The notes beneath the pieces are model-generated. The model ran no database searches. It was not told the origin of the DNA and saw only the letters and a list, made by a program, of their open reading frames with translations. From contig JAZRYW010000002.1 in the NCBI GenBank assembly GCA_045600965.1, positions 1-17,750 on the forward strand: DNA of 17,750 nucleotides, read 5' to 3'. Below are positions 1-8,282 of the stretch, one piece after another (position 1 is the stretch's first letter; each line of letters opens with the position of its first letter). Source of the DNA: RGIG6374 sp045600965. Lineage in GTDB: Bacteria > Bacteroidota > Bacteroidia > Bacteroidales > UBA932. Both the position numbers and the translations under genes were made by a program.

Positions 1-113
1 AATTTATTATAGCAGATTTTTTGATGGATTTGTGCTTGAAATGAGGGAGCATACCGGTTGGTATGTGACCGAATTGAAAGTGCAAAGACGCAAAAAAGAT
101 GCATAAGAAATGA
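1..113. repeat. REP-like AT-rich repeat unit with hairpin (copy A, left end)
   Basis: The first 91 bases are identical to the last 91 (17660-17750). The unit has an AT-rich head, the block AGCAGATTTTTTGATG (11-26), then GGAG (46-49), a perfect 6-bp stem CATACC/GGTATG (50-55 and 60-65) around a GGTT loop (56-59), then TGAC. The tail runs to the CATAAGAA block near 102-109. A diverged copy lies at 17530-17640. A short open frame starting at 41 and ending with TAA at 104-106 crosses the hairpin, but I do not call it a gene. The GGAG-plus-hairpin layout recalls REP elements of the RAYT (TnpA_REP) type; that assignment is inference. The unit lies directly upstream of alaS, so it may also sit in its leader. 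Confidence 0.7.
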
Positions 114-166
114 GAGTAATTAAATTTAAACAGCTTCTAAGAATGACTGACAATAATGATAATAAA

Positions 167-2782
167 ATGACTTCAAAAGAAATCCGCAAAACCTTTCTCG
201 AGTTCTTCGCCTCGAAAGGACACACTATAGTTCCATCCGCACCGATGGTAGTAAAGAATGACCCTACGCTGATGTTCACTAACGCCGGCATGAACCAGTT
301 CAAGGACTGGTTCCTCGGTAATTCCCCCGCCAAGTACAAGCGTGCCGCCGATTCCCAGAAATGCCTGCGCGTCAGCGGCAAACACAACGACCTCGAGGAA
401 GTGGGACACGACACCTACCATCACACGATGTTCGAGATGCTCGGCAACTGGAGTTTCGGTGACTACTTCAAACAGAATGCCATAGATTGGGCGTGGGAGC
501 TTCTCACCGATGTCTTCAAGCTCGACACCGGCAGACTGTACGCCACCGTTTTCGAAGGATGCCGGGATGACGGACTGTCAATGGACACCGAAGCCAAGGC
601 CTTCTGGCAGAAGCATCTTCCTGATGACCACATCATACTTGGAAACAAGCACGACAATTTCTGGGAGATGGGTGAGACCGGCCCCTGCGGGCCCTGCAGC
701 GAAATCCACATCGACCTAAGGGACGACAGCCAGCGCGCCAAGGTCAGCGGAGCATCCCTGGTCAACCAGAGCGACCCTCTGGTCATCGAAATATGGAACC
801 TCGTCTTTATGCAGTACAACCGCAAGGCCGATGGAAGCCTCGAGCTCCTTCCCCAGAAGCACGTCGACACCGGTATGGGCTTCGAAAGGCTCTGTATGGC
901 TCTCCAGAACAAGAAAAGCAACTACGACACCGATGTCTTCACCGGTATGATAGACTTCATATCCGGACTCTCGGGCAAGGCTTACGACCCCAATGGCGAG
1001 ACCGGTGTGGCCACCCGCGTGATAGCCGACCACATCCGCGCAATCTCATTCTCGATTGCCGACGGGCAGCTGCCCTCCAACGTCAAGGCAGGTTATGTAA
1101 TCCGCCGTATCCTCCGACGCGCGGTACGCTACGGCTACACTTTCCTCGGATTCCGCGAACCTTTCCTCTGCCGCCTCGTTCCGAAGCTCGTCGAGGAGAT
1201 GGGAGAATGTTATCCTGAAATCGCGAAGCAGCAGCGCCTCATAGAGGAAGTCATACGCAACGAGGAGGAGGCCTTCCTCCGCACCCTCGACAAGGGCATC
1301 GGCCTTATGGACCAGATTATGAAGAAATCGGCCGGCACCAAGGTCATCAGCGGTGTGGACGCCTTCACTCTCTATGACACTTTCGGTTTCCCCATCGACC
1401 TGAGCGAGCTCATAGCGAAGGAGAACGGCTACACTATCGACCTGAAGGGCTTTGATGCCGAACTTGCCAAGCAGAAGGAACGCGCTCGCAACGCCAGTGC
1501 AGTGGAGAACGGCGACTGGGTCGAGGTCAACCGCTGCGACAGCGTCATTTTCACGGGATATGACACCGACATTGTCGAAGATGCCGTAATAGCCCGCCAC
1601 CGCACCGTGAAAGCCAAGAACAGGACTATGTACCAGATAGTCTTCGACCGCACACCCTTCTACGGCGAGATGGGCGGTGAAGTCGGCGACACAGGCTGCA
1701 TCATTTCCTCCGACGGCGAAAAGATCGCCATCACCGACACCATCAAGGAGAACAACCTTACGATACATATTGCCGAACATATACCTTCTGACTGCACCGG
1801 CAGTTTCAAGCTCGTCGTCGACAGCGCCAGGAAACTGAAGATTGCCAACAACCACTCCTGCACCCACCTCCTGCACCAGGCTCTGCGCGAGATTCTCGGC
1901 ACACACGTCGAGCAGAAGGGATCGTTCGTCTGCGACCGCTACTTCCGCTTCGACTTCTCCCATTTCGAAAGGATGAGCGATGACCAGATACTCGCCGTCG
2001 AAAAGAGAGTGAACAGCCTCATACGCGAGAACAACAGTCTCGACGAGCAGCGCGACGCATCCATCGAGGAAGCGCGTGCCAAGGGAGCGATGGCTCTCTT
2101 CGGCGAGAAATACGGAGACAAGGTCCGCGTGGTGCGCTTCGGCAACAGCATCGAACTCTGCGGCGGCTGCCACACATCCGCCACCGGCAACATCGGCCTG
2201 TTCAAAATATGTTCGGAATCAGCCGTAGCAGCCGGAGTGCGCCGCATCGAGGCCTGCACGGGCGAGGATGCTGAGGCTATGGTGGACGCTATGAACGCGA
2301 CCATACGCACCGCACGCTCGTTCTTCAACAACGCGCCTGACCTCTCCTCTGCAATCCAGAAGATGGTGTCCGAAAATGAGGACCTCCGCAAGAGGATGGA
2401 TGAAGTGTTCAAGGAAAGGACGATGGCCCTCAAGCAGTCCCTCAAGGAATCAGCGGGCACTCTCGCAGGTCACAGGTTCATCAGCGTGACCTCTCCCGTC
2501 GACACGAATATGCTCCGCGCCGCGGCTCTCCTTCTCCAGAAGGAGGAGTCCGACACAATACTTGCAGCCGCCTACCAGTGGGACGGCAAGCCCCAGCTGA
2601 TGCTGATGTACACCTCCGACCTCGTTGCGGCAGGACGCAATGCGGGTGCCGACATACGCCCTGCGGCCAAGTTCATACAGGGCGGCGGCGGCGGACAGAA
2701 CGGACTTGCCACAGCCGGTGGCAAGCTTGTTGCAGGGCTTGCAGAAGCGATGGAGGCGCTCGTTGCCAAAGCATCGGAATAA
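167..2782 (+). CDS. alaS: Alanine--tRNA ligase (AlaRS)
   Basis: Cytoplasmic class II synthetase that charges tRNA-Ala and edits mischarged Ser/Gly. From the ATG at 167 the protein is 871 aa, the usual Bacteroidota length. Visible signatures: FTNAGMNQFK near residues 37-46, ETGPCGPCSEIH near 170-180, RRILRRAVRYG in the catalytic core, the editing-site zinc motifs HSCTHLLH (first His 563) and CGGCH (C665, H669), and the glycine-rich GGGGGQNGLA of the C-terminal DHHA1 domain. The frame is open from 110, with in-frame ATGs at 110 and 143. I chose 167 because the MTSKEIR start matches the family, and the upstream codons look like AT-rich leader. The next gene begins 15 nt after the stop, so the two are probably cotranscribed. 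No clear TAnnTTTG box is visible upstream; the repeat unit at 1-113 occupies that space. Confidence 0.97.
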   Translation: MTSKEIRKTFLEFFASKGHTIVPSAPMVVKNDPTLMFTNAGMNQFKDWFLGNSPAKYKRAADSQKCLRVSGKHNDLEEVGHDTYHHTMFEMLGNWSFGDYFKQNAIDWAWELLTDVFKLDTGRLYATVFEGCRDDGLSMDTEAKAFWQKHLPDDHIILGNKHDNFWEMGETGPCGPCSEIHIDLRDDSQRAKVSGASLVNQSDPLVIEIWNLVFMQYNRKADGSLELLPQKHVDTGMGFERLCMALQNKKSNYDTDVFTGMIDFISGLSGKAYDPNGETGVATRVIADHIRAISFSIADGQLPSNVKAGYVIRRILRRAVRYGYTFLGFREPFLCRLVPKLVEEMGECYPEIAKQQRLIEEVIRNEEEAFLRTLDKGIGLMDQIMKKSAGTKVISGVDAFTLYDTFGFPIDLSELIAKENGYTIDLKGFDAELAKQKERARNASAVENGDWVEVNRCDSVIFTGYDTDIVEDAVIARHRTVKAKNRTMYQIVFDRTPFYGEMGGEVGDTGCIISSDGEKIAITDTIKENNLTIHIAEHIPSDCTGSFKLVVDSARKLKIANNHSCTHLLHQALREILGTHVEQKGSFVCDRYFRFDFSHFERMSDDQILAVEKRVNSLIRENNSLDEQRDASIEEARAKGAMALFGEKYGDKVRVVRFGNSIELCGGCHTSATGNIGLFKICSESAVAAGVRRIEACTGEDAEAMVDAMNATIRTARSFFNNAPDLSSAIQKMVSENEDLRKRMDEVFKERTMALKQSLKESAGTLAGHRFISVTSPVDTNMLRAAALLLQKEESDTILAAAYQWDGKPQLMLMYTSDLVAAGRNAGADIRPAAKFIQGGGGGQNGLATAGGKLVAGLAEAMEALVAKASE

Positions 2783-2797
2783 AGTCCCCCTCTGCGG

Positions 2798-5239
2798 ATG
2801 AAGAAACTGGACCGCTTCACAGTCAAGGCCTTCCTTGGCCCGTTCGCTCTCACCTTCACGCTCGTGATGTTCGTGCTGGTGATGCAGTTCCTGTGGCTTT
2901 ATATCGACGACCTCGTCGGGAAAGGTCTCAGTTTCGGTGTCATTCTTGAATTTATGGGATGGGGGGCCTGCACGGTTATGCCTATGGCAATGCCTCTGGC
3001 CACCCTGCTGGCATCCATAATGACCCTCGGGTCGATGGGCGAGAACAACGAACTTCTCGCAATGAAGGCGGCCGGGACCTCCCTGCCGCGCATTATGAGG
3101 CCGCTGGTGATAGTGGCGATGGTGATAGTGGTAGGGGCCTTCTTCATATCGAACAACCTCATTCCCGTTGCATACCGCAACATCTACGCCCTGCAGTACG
3201 ACATAGCCCAGACCAAGGAGGAGATTAAAATTCCTACCGGGACATTCTATGACGGGGTGGAGGGCTATATCATACGCATAGACGACCGCAATGAGGATAC
3301 CGGGATGATGTTCAACGTGATGGTCTATGACCATACTGCCAGCAACGGCAACACCAACGTGACCATAGCGGATTCCAGCAGGATGGAATTCACCCCGGAC
3401 AAGAAGAGTCTGATGTTTACGCTCTACAACGGCTGTACCTACAGCGAGACCAACGACATACATTACCGCGACACTTCATTGACCCTCGACAGGATAGATT
3501 TCCGGGAACAGCAGCTTGTCGTACCTCTGGAAAACTATGCTTTCTCACGTTCTTCGGGCGGACGGTTCGATGACCAGGTGATGTCCAAGGGGCTGAAGGC
3601 CCTTTCGGCCGACCACGACTCGCTCACATCCTCACGCGAAGAGGCCCTGACGCTCCAGCGATCAAGGGCGAAGGCATCCAACGGCCTGAGATATATGTAT
3701 CAGCTGGATTCCGCGCACTTCGGCAAGATGAAGGGCGCCTTTCCTGCAGACAGCGCCACCGTTCTCAAATGGGCCGACACCAAGGAAATGCTGTCGGCTA
3801 TCCAGCGCGCAAAGTCGGCGGTTGCCGGAGCGATGCAGATGTCCGACAGTTTCGAGCGCGAGGATTTCCGCTATGTGGACCCCTTGCGCCGTGTTGACAC
3901 CGAACGCTTCCGCAAGTTCACGCTCTCCGTGGCGTGCCTGATATTCTTTTTCATAGGGGCACCCCTCGGAGCCATAATCCGCAAGGGAGGCATAGGTACG
4001 CCCACCATAGTTTCGATACTTTTCTTCGTGCTCTACTGGGTGGTGGACATCAGTGGCAAGAAGCTTTCCCGTGACGGCAATATGACTCCCTTTATGGGCG
4101 CCTTCATATCCACAATGGTGATGGCCCCCATAGGCATACTCCTCACCTGGCAGTCAACCAGGGATTCAAGTATGTTCAATCCTGCCGCCTTCTTCAAGAA
4201 AATCCGTGATGATATAAGGGAGTTCTTTGCCAAGCGGCATCGACGCAATCACAGGATAGTGTTTATGGGCACTCCCGACTTCGCGGTCACAACCCTTGAC
4301 GGAATCGTCAGCAAGGGATATACTGTCGCCGCCGTGGTCACCACGCCCGACAAGGCTTCCGGACGCGGCTTGAAGGTGAATGAAAGCGCTGTGAAGAAAT
4401 ACGCCGTGGCTCACGGGATACCTGTCCTGCAACCCGAAAGGCTCCGCGATGAGGAGTTCATCGCTCAGCTGCGCAGCTTCAAGGCGGAGGTGTTCTGTGT
4501 GGTCGCTTTCAGGATGCTGCCGAAAGAGGTATGGAGCATACCCGAACTTGGCACGTTCAACCTTCACGCATCCCTGCTTCCCCAGTACCGTGGCGCCGCT
4601 CCCATCAACTGGGCCATCATCAACGGTGACAGGATCACCGGCCTTACAACCTTCTTCATAGACGAGAAGATCGACACCGGAAAGATAATATCAAGCAAGG
4701 AATGTCTCATCGAGAACAGTGACGACTTCGGCACCACCCACGACAAGATGGCCGCCATAGGCTCGCAACTTGCCGTTGACACCCTCGACAGGATAATCGA
4801 AGGCAAGGCCGTTGCGCTGCCTCAGAGGATTGCCGAGGGCGAGGAGCTGCTTCCCGCGCCCAAACTCACCCGCGAGAACACGACGATATGCTGGAACCGT
4901 ACCGCAAAGGAGGTATGGAACCTTGTGCGCGGTCTGAGCCCTTATCCCACCGCCCACACCACTCTCCATTTTGGGGACAAGGATATAGAGGTCAAGATAT
5001 TCTCCGGGCAGTGGCATAAATTTGAAGAACTGCCTGCCTCGCTGCAGGCCAAATATAACGAAAAGCAATCCGAACCCGTTCCGGGCAGCATCCTTTCCGA
5101 CGGAAGGAAAGAACTTGCCGTAGTTTGCGGCAGCGGGTTCTACTCAATCGGCGAGATTCAGGCCGCAGGCAAGAAGAGAATGGAAGCGGCCGCGTTCCTT
5201 GCCGGTATGAGAGGGATTGAAGAAGCAAGTTTTGTATAA
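2798..5239 (+). CDS. Fused LptG/LptF-family permease - methionyl-tRNA formyltransferase
   Basis: A single 813-aa open frame encodes two full-length proteins. Residues 1 to about 480 are a YjgP/YjgQ (LptF/LptG) permease of the LPS export transporter: three membrane segments near 12-36, 48-75 and 100-122, a periplasmic region, then three more near 372-450, followed by a basic cytoplasmic tail. Residues 486-813 are Fmt, which formylates Met-tRNAfMet: it begins RIVFMGTPDF, has the catalytic triad N588, H590 (HASLLPQYRGAAP) and D626 (DTG), and a complete C-terminal domain with LVRGLSPYPTAH. N588 and D626 are 38 residues apart, as in E. coli (N108/D146). No stop separates the halves, and the only nearby start codons for a separate Fmt (GTG 4259, ATG 4265) would cut into its first beta strand. 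The LptG C-terminus is cytoplasmic in the family, so Fmt would lie on the correct side. Each half is a confident family call; whether one chain persists in the cell is unknown. Confidence 0.9.
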   Translation: MKKLDRFTVKAFLGPFALTFTLVMFVLVMQFLWLYIDDLVGKGLSFGVILEFMGWGACTVMPMAMPLATLLASIMTLGSMGENNELLAMKAAGTSLPRIMRPLVIVAMVIVVGAFFISNNLIPVAYRNIYALQYDIAQTKEEIKIPTGTFYDGVEGYIIRIDDRNEDTGMMFNVMVYDHTASNGNTNVTIADSSRMEFTPDKKSLMFTLYNGCTYSETNDIHYRDTSLTLDRIDFREQQLVVPLENYAFSRSSGGRFDDQVMSKGLKALSADHDSLTSSREEALTLQRSRAKASNGLRYMYQLDSAHFGKMKGAFPADSATVLKWADTKEMLSAIQRAKSAVAGAMQMSDSFEREDFRYVDPLRRVDTERFRKFTLSVACLIFFFIGAPLGAIIRKGGIGTPTIVSILFFVLYWVVDISGKKLSRDGNMTPFMGAFISTMVMAPIGILLTWQSTRDSSMFNPAAFFKKIRDDIREFFAKRHRRNHRIVFMGTPDFAVTTLDGIVSKGYTVAAVVTTPDKASGRGLKVNESAVKKYAVAHGIPVLQPERLRDEEFIAQLRSFKAEVFCVVAFRMLPKEVWSIPELGTFNLHASLLPQYRGAAPINWAIINGDRITGLTTFFIDEKIDTGKIISSKECLIENSDDFGTTHDKMAAIGSQLAVDTLDRIIEGKAVALPQRIAEGEELLPAPKLTRENTTICWNRTAKEVWNLVRGLSPYPTAHTTLHFGDKDIEVKIFSGQWHKFEELPASLQAKYNEKQSEPVPGSILSDGRKELAVVCGSGFYSIGEIQAAGKKRMEAAAFLAGMRGIEEASFV

Positions 5240-5248
5240 CATACAGTG

Positions 5249-6202
5249 ATGAAACGCATTCTGGTTATCGGTGCAGGCGGACAGATAGGAACCGAACTCG
5301 TCCCCTTCCTGCAAAAGAATTATGGCCACGACAATATCATTGCCGCGGATTTCAACGAAACGGCTGTCAAAACGCTTTCCAAGGGAGGCATCGCCCTCAA
5401 GGTGGATGCCTGTGATGCGGACAGTTTTGCGGAAACGGTAAGGAAATACAAGGTGGACACCATATTCAACCTGGTGGCCCTGCTGTCCGCAAAAGGAGAA
5501 ATACATCCCGAACTGGCGTGGAAGGTCAATATCGGGGCTCTGACAAATTCGCTCGACATTGCGAAGGAATACGGCTGCGCCGTATTCACCCCCAGTTCCA
5601 TAGGGGTCTTCGGTGAAAGCACACCCCACAACCTCACCCCGCAGGACACCGTGATGCGGCCCAATACAATGTATGGCGTGTGCAAGGTTACCGGAGAACT
5701 GCTCAGCGACTACTACTTCACGCGTTTCGGCGTCGATACCCGCAGTGTACGCTTCCCCGGCATCATATCCAACGGATGCCTCCCCGGCGGCGGCACCACC
5801 GACTATGCCGTGGAGGTGTTCTATGACGTGCTGCGCAGCGGACATTACACCTGCCCCGTACCGGAAGGCAACTATATGGATATGATCTATATGCCGGACG
5901 CCCTGAATGCGGTAATACAGCTGATGGAAGCCGACCCTTCCCGCCTGAAGCATCGCAACTCGTTCAACATCACGTCAATGAGCTTCTGCCCCCGCGAACT
6001 TTTCGCCGCCATCGGCAAACGCCTTCCCGACGCGGTGTTCGACTATGACGTGGATCCGGTCAAGGCCGCGATTTCAGACTCCTGGCCCGACAGGATGGAT
6101 GACTCCTGCGCCCGCGAGGAATGGGGCTGGGCTCCTGTATGGGATATGGATGCGATGATCGACGATATGCTCAAGGCTGTCGCCGCCAAGGTCAACAGAT
6201 AA
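5249..6202 (+). CDS. tdh: L-threonine 3-dehydrogenase, short-chain (SDR/epimerase-like) type
   Basis: A 317-aa NAD-dependent enzyme predicted to oxidise L-threonine to 2-amino-3-ketobutyrate, which Kbl normally cleaves to glycine and acetyl-CoA; no kbl is in this window. It has the Rossmann motif GAGGQIG (8-14), the active-site segment TPSSIGVFG, and the YxxxK pair Y142/K146. The segment PGIISNGCLPGGGTTDYAVE followed by YMPDAL is characteristic of SDR-type TDH and separates it from general UDP-sugar epimerases. The start is the ATG at 5249, the second of the overlapping GTG-ATG pair. It begins 9 nt after the stop of the upstream fusion gene and is probably the last member of the alaS operon. 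A sugar-nucleotide epimerase is the less likely alternative. Confidence 0.87.
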   Translation: MKRILVIGAGGQIGTELVPFLQKNYGHDNIIAADFNETAVKTLSKGGIALKVDACDADSFAETVRKYKVDTIFNLVALLSAKGEIHPELAWKVNIGALTNSLDIAKEYGCAVFTPSSIGVFGESTPHNLTPQDTVMRPNTMYGVCKVTGELLSDYYFTRFGVDTRSVRFPGIISNGCLPGGGTTDYAVEVFYDVLRSGHYTCPVPEGNYMDMIYMPDALNAVIQLMEADPSRLKHRNSFNITSMSFCPRELFAAIGKRLPDAVFDYDVDPVKAAISDSWPDRMDDSCAREEWGWAPVWDMDAMIDDMLKAVAAKVNR

Positions 6203-6274
6203 TTCCTGTCATTTCCGTGCAGTATTTCGGAGTGCCTGTCGTTATTACGATAGACAATAAAAATCTGTTTTGCA

Positions 6275-7753
6275 ATGAAGACAACTTTAAGAATCCTGGC
6301 CCTTTGTGCCGCAGCAGCCGTAGCCGCAGGCTGTATGACCGACGCCTTTTATGAAACGGGAATGTTTTTGCAGGACGGTTCCGGGATAAAAGGCGAAATT
6401 CCTGAAGAGGATACCGGCAACTTTGACGAGATAGTTGAAAACAGTTTCATAAGCACTGCCGACGAACCGGTGTCCACGTTCTCGGTGGATGCCGACGGAG
6501 CATCATACTCCTATATAAGGAAGTGCATCCTCAACGGTTTTTCCTTCAACAGGTCAGCGGCCCGCATAGAGGAATTCATCAACTATTTCCCGTTCAACTA
6601 CGCGGAACCCGCAGGCATTGAGAGCGTCGCCCTCAATGCTGAGGTAGGGCAATGCCCCTGGGCCCCCGAACACAGGATCATCCGCCTCGGGATGAAGGGG
6701 AAGTCCCTTCAGAAAAGCGAAATGAAGAATTCCAACTATGTGTTCCTGATAGACGTTTCCGGCTCTATGGACAGTGATGACAAGCTGGGACTTCTCAAGG
6801 AAGGTCTTACGGCGCTTGTCGACAGTCTCAATCCCGATGACAGAATCTCCATAATCACCTATTCGGGAAGCGTCAGGAAAGTTCTTGAATCCACCCGCGC
6901 CTCAGAGTCGAAAAGAATCAAGAATGCCATAAAGAGCTTGTCCGCCGGCGGAAGCACGGCCGGAGGCCAGGCAATGAAGATGGCCTACGAAGAAGCCCGC
7001 GCAAACCTTATCAAGGGTGGTAACAACCGTGTCATTATGGGGACTGACGGCGATTTCAACGTGGGTGTGACCGACACCGACCAGCTGCTCGAGATGATTC
7101 AGGATTTCGCGGAGGACGGCATATATCTCACCATCTGCGGCTTCGGCTGGGGCAACCTCAACGACTCGATGATGGAGACTCTTTCCAACAAGGGCAACGG
7201 AACGTACGAATTCATAGCCGACGCCGCCGATATGGAGAAGATTTTCGTTCGCGAAGTGTCGAAGTTCCACTCCGTGGCCAACGACTGCAAGGTGCAGGTG
7301 ACCTTCAATCCGGAGGCTGTCGCCCAATACCGGCTCATCGGCTATGAGAACCGGAAGATGTCCAACGAGGATTTCGAGGATGACGGAAAGGATGCGGCAG
7401 AGATAGGCGCAGGCCAGACCGTTACCGCACTGTACGAAATAATACCTGCGGAAGGATACGCCGACGGATGCAGTTGCGCCACCTTCGATTTCCGCTACAA
7501 GAAATCTCTCGGTTCCGAAAGCCGCCTTTTGAGCTGTAACGTGGCCGGACAGGGCGAAGTGTCCGAAAGTTTCAACTTCGCCTGCAGCGTGGCTGCATTC
7601 GGAATGATCCTGAGGAACTCCGAATACAAGTATGGCGCGGACATCGACCTTGCGATCAGTCTTGCAAGCAGTGCCGCATCTGAATTCGACCCTTACGGCT
7701 ACAGGACTGATTTCATTTCTTTGATGAACGTATGGCGGACATTCCGCCAGTGA
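6275..7753 (+). CDS. VWA-domain lipoprotein, YfbK-like
   Basis: A 492-aa exported lipoprotein. The signal peptide ends in a lipobox AAGC with Cys20. The region around residues 50-130 (STFSVDADGASYSY, RIEEFINYFPFNY) matches the N-terminal domain found in YfbK-type proteins. A von Willebrand A domain follows with an intact MIDAS: DVSGS from D160, the TYSG segment and GTDGD. The C-terminal part resembles the YfbK C-terminal domain (DUF3520). VWA/MIDAS domains bind divalent metal and mediate protein contacts; the partner here is unknown. The 72-nt spacer upstream (6203-6274) is AT-rich close to the start and has no convincing TAnnTTTG box. Only 4 nt separate its stop from the ECF sigma gene, so it is likely part of the sensing unit and not an independent gene. 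Confidence 0.9.
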   Translation: MKTTLRILALCAAAAVAAGCMTDAFYETGMFLQDGSGIKGEIPEEDTGNFDEIVENSFISTADEPVSTFSVDADGASYSYIRKCILNGFSFNRSAARIEEFINYFPFNYAEPAGIESVALNAEVGQCPWAPEHRIIRLGMKGKSLQKSEMKNSNYVFLIDVSGSMDSDDKLGLLKEGLTALVDSLNPDDRISIITYSGSVRKVLESTRASESKRIKNAIKSLSAGGSTAGGQAMKMAYEEARANLIKGGNNRVIMGTDGDFNVGVTDTDQLLEMIQDFAEDGIYLTICGFGWGNLNDSMMETLSNKGNGTYEFIADAADMEKIFVREVSKFHSVANDCKVQVTFNPEAVAQYRLIGYENRKMSNEDFEDDGKDAAEIGAGQTVTALYEIIPAEGYADGCSCATFDFRYKKSLGSESRLLSCNVAGQGEVSESFNFACSVAAFGMILRNSEYKYGADIDLAISLASSAASEFDPYGYRTDFISLMNVWRTFRQ

Positions 7754-7757
7754 ACAG

Positions 7758-8282
7758 GTGGCGCAGGAAGACCGGGATAAATATCTCTACGAGAAGTATT
7801 CCTCGCGGCTGCTTGCCGTCTGCAGGAGGTACCTCGGTGACAAGGACGCCGCCGAGGATGTCCTTCACGACTCGTTCATCACGATTTTCAAGAAGATCGA
7901 AGGCCTGGATTTCCGGGACGAGGGCAAGCTCTACGGCTGGATGCGGCGCATCGTGGTGAACCGCAGCATAGACTTCCTGAGAAAACGGAAACGCTCTCCC
8001 CTGCCCCTTGACGATGACTGCGACATACCCGACGAGACCGCACCGGAGCCGGAGGGCGTGAGGAAAATCCCTCCCGAAGAGCTCTTCCGTATGATAGAGG
8101 AGCTCCCGGAAGGATACAGGACCGTATTCAACCTCTTCTGCATTGACGGATATTCACACTCTCAAATCGCCTCGATGCTGGGCATAAGGGAAAAGACATC
8201 AAGTTCACAATATTTCAGGGCGCGCTCGCTGCTGGCGCAGAAAATCAACAATTATCTGTCCTATGGAAAGGAACATCGATAA
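7758..8282 (+). CDS. ECF-type RNA polymerase sigma factor
   Basis: A 174-aa sigma-70 family protein with only regions 2 and 4, the ECF architecture. Region 2 covers about residues 10-75 (LYEKYSSRLLAVCRRYLGD, AAEDVLHDSFITIFKK, GWMRRIVVNRSIDFLRKRKR). Region 4 covers about 112-165 (IEELPEGYRTVFNLF, GYSHSQIASMLGI, with a helix-turn-helix). The start is a GTG at 7758: in this frame there is no ATG upstream before a stop at 7725, and the N-terminus fits the family from here. It starts 4 nt after the VWA gene and its last 20 nt overlap the next gene, a strong sign of translational coupling to its anti-sigma factor. It probably directs RNA polymerase to its own operon and other targets; I could not identify the promoter motif. 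Confidence 0.94.
   Translation: MAQEDRDKYLYEKYSSRLLAVCRRYLGDKDAAEDVLHDSFITIFKKIEGLDFRDEGKLYGWMRRIVVNRSIDFLRKRKRSPLPLDDDCDIPDETAPEPEGVRKIPPEELFRMIEELPEGYRTVFNLFCIDGYSHSQIASMLGIREKTSSSQYFRARSLLAQKINNYLSYGKEHR

Noticed and set aside
1046..2173. 375-aa open frame on the minus strand across alaS
   Set aside because: It lies wholly inside alaS, has no recognisable motif, and arises from codon bias of the real gene.
2450..3463. 337-aa minus-strand open frame with a His/Tyr-rich stretch
   Set aside because: Antisense to the alaS end and the permease part; the histidine-rich composition mirrors the Met/Val-rich membrane codons on the true strand.
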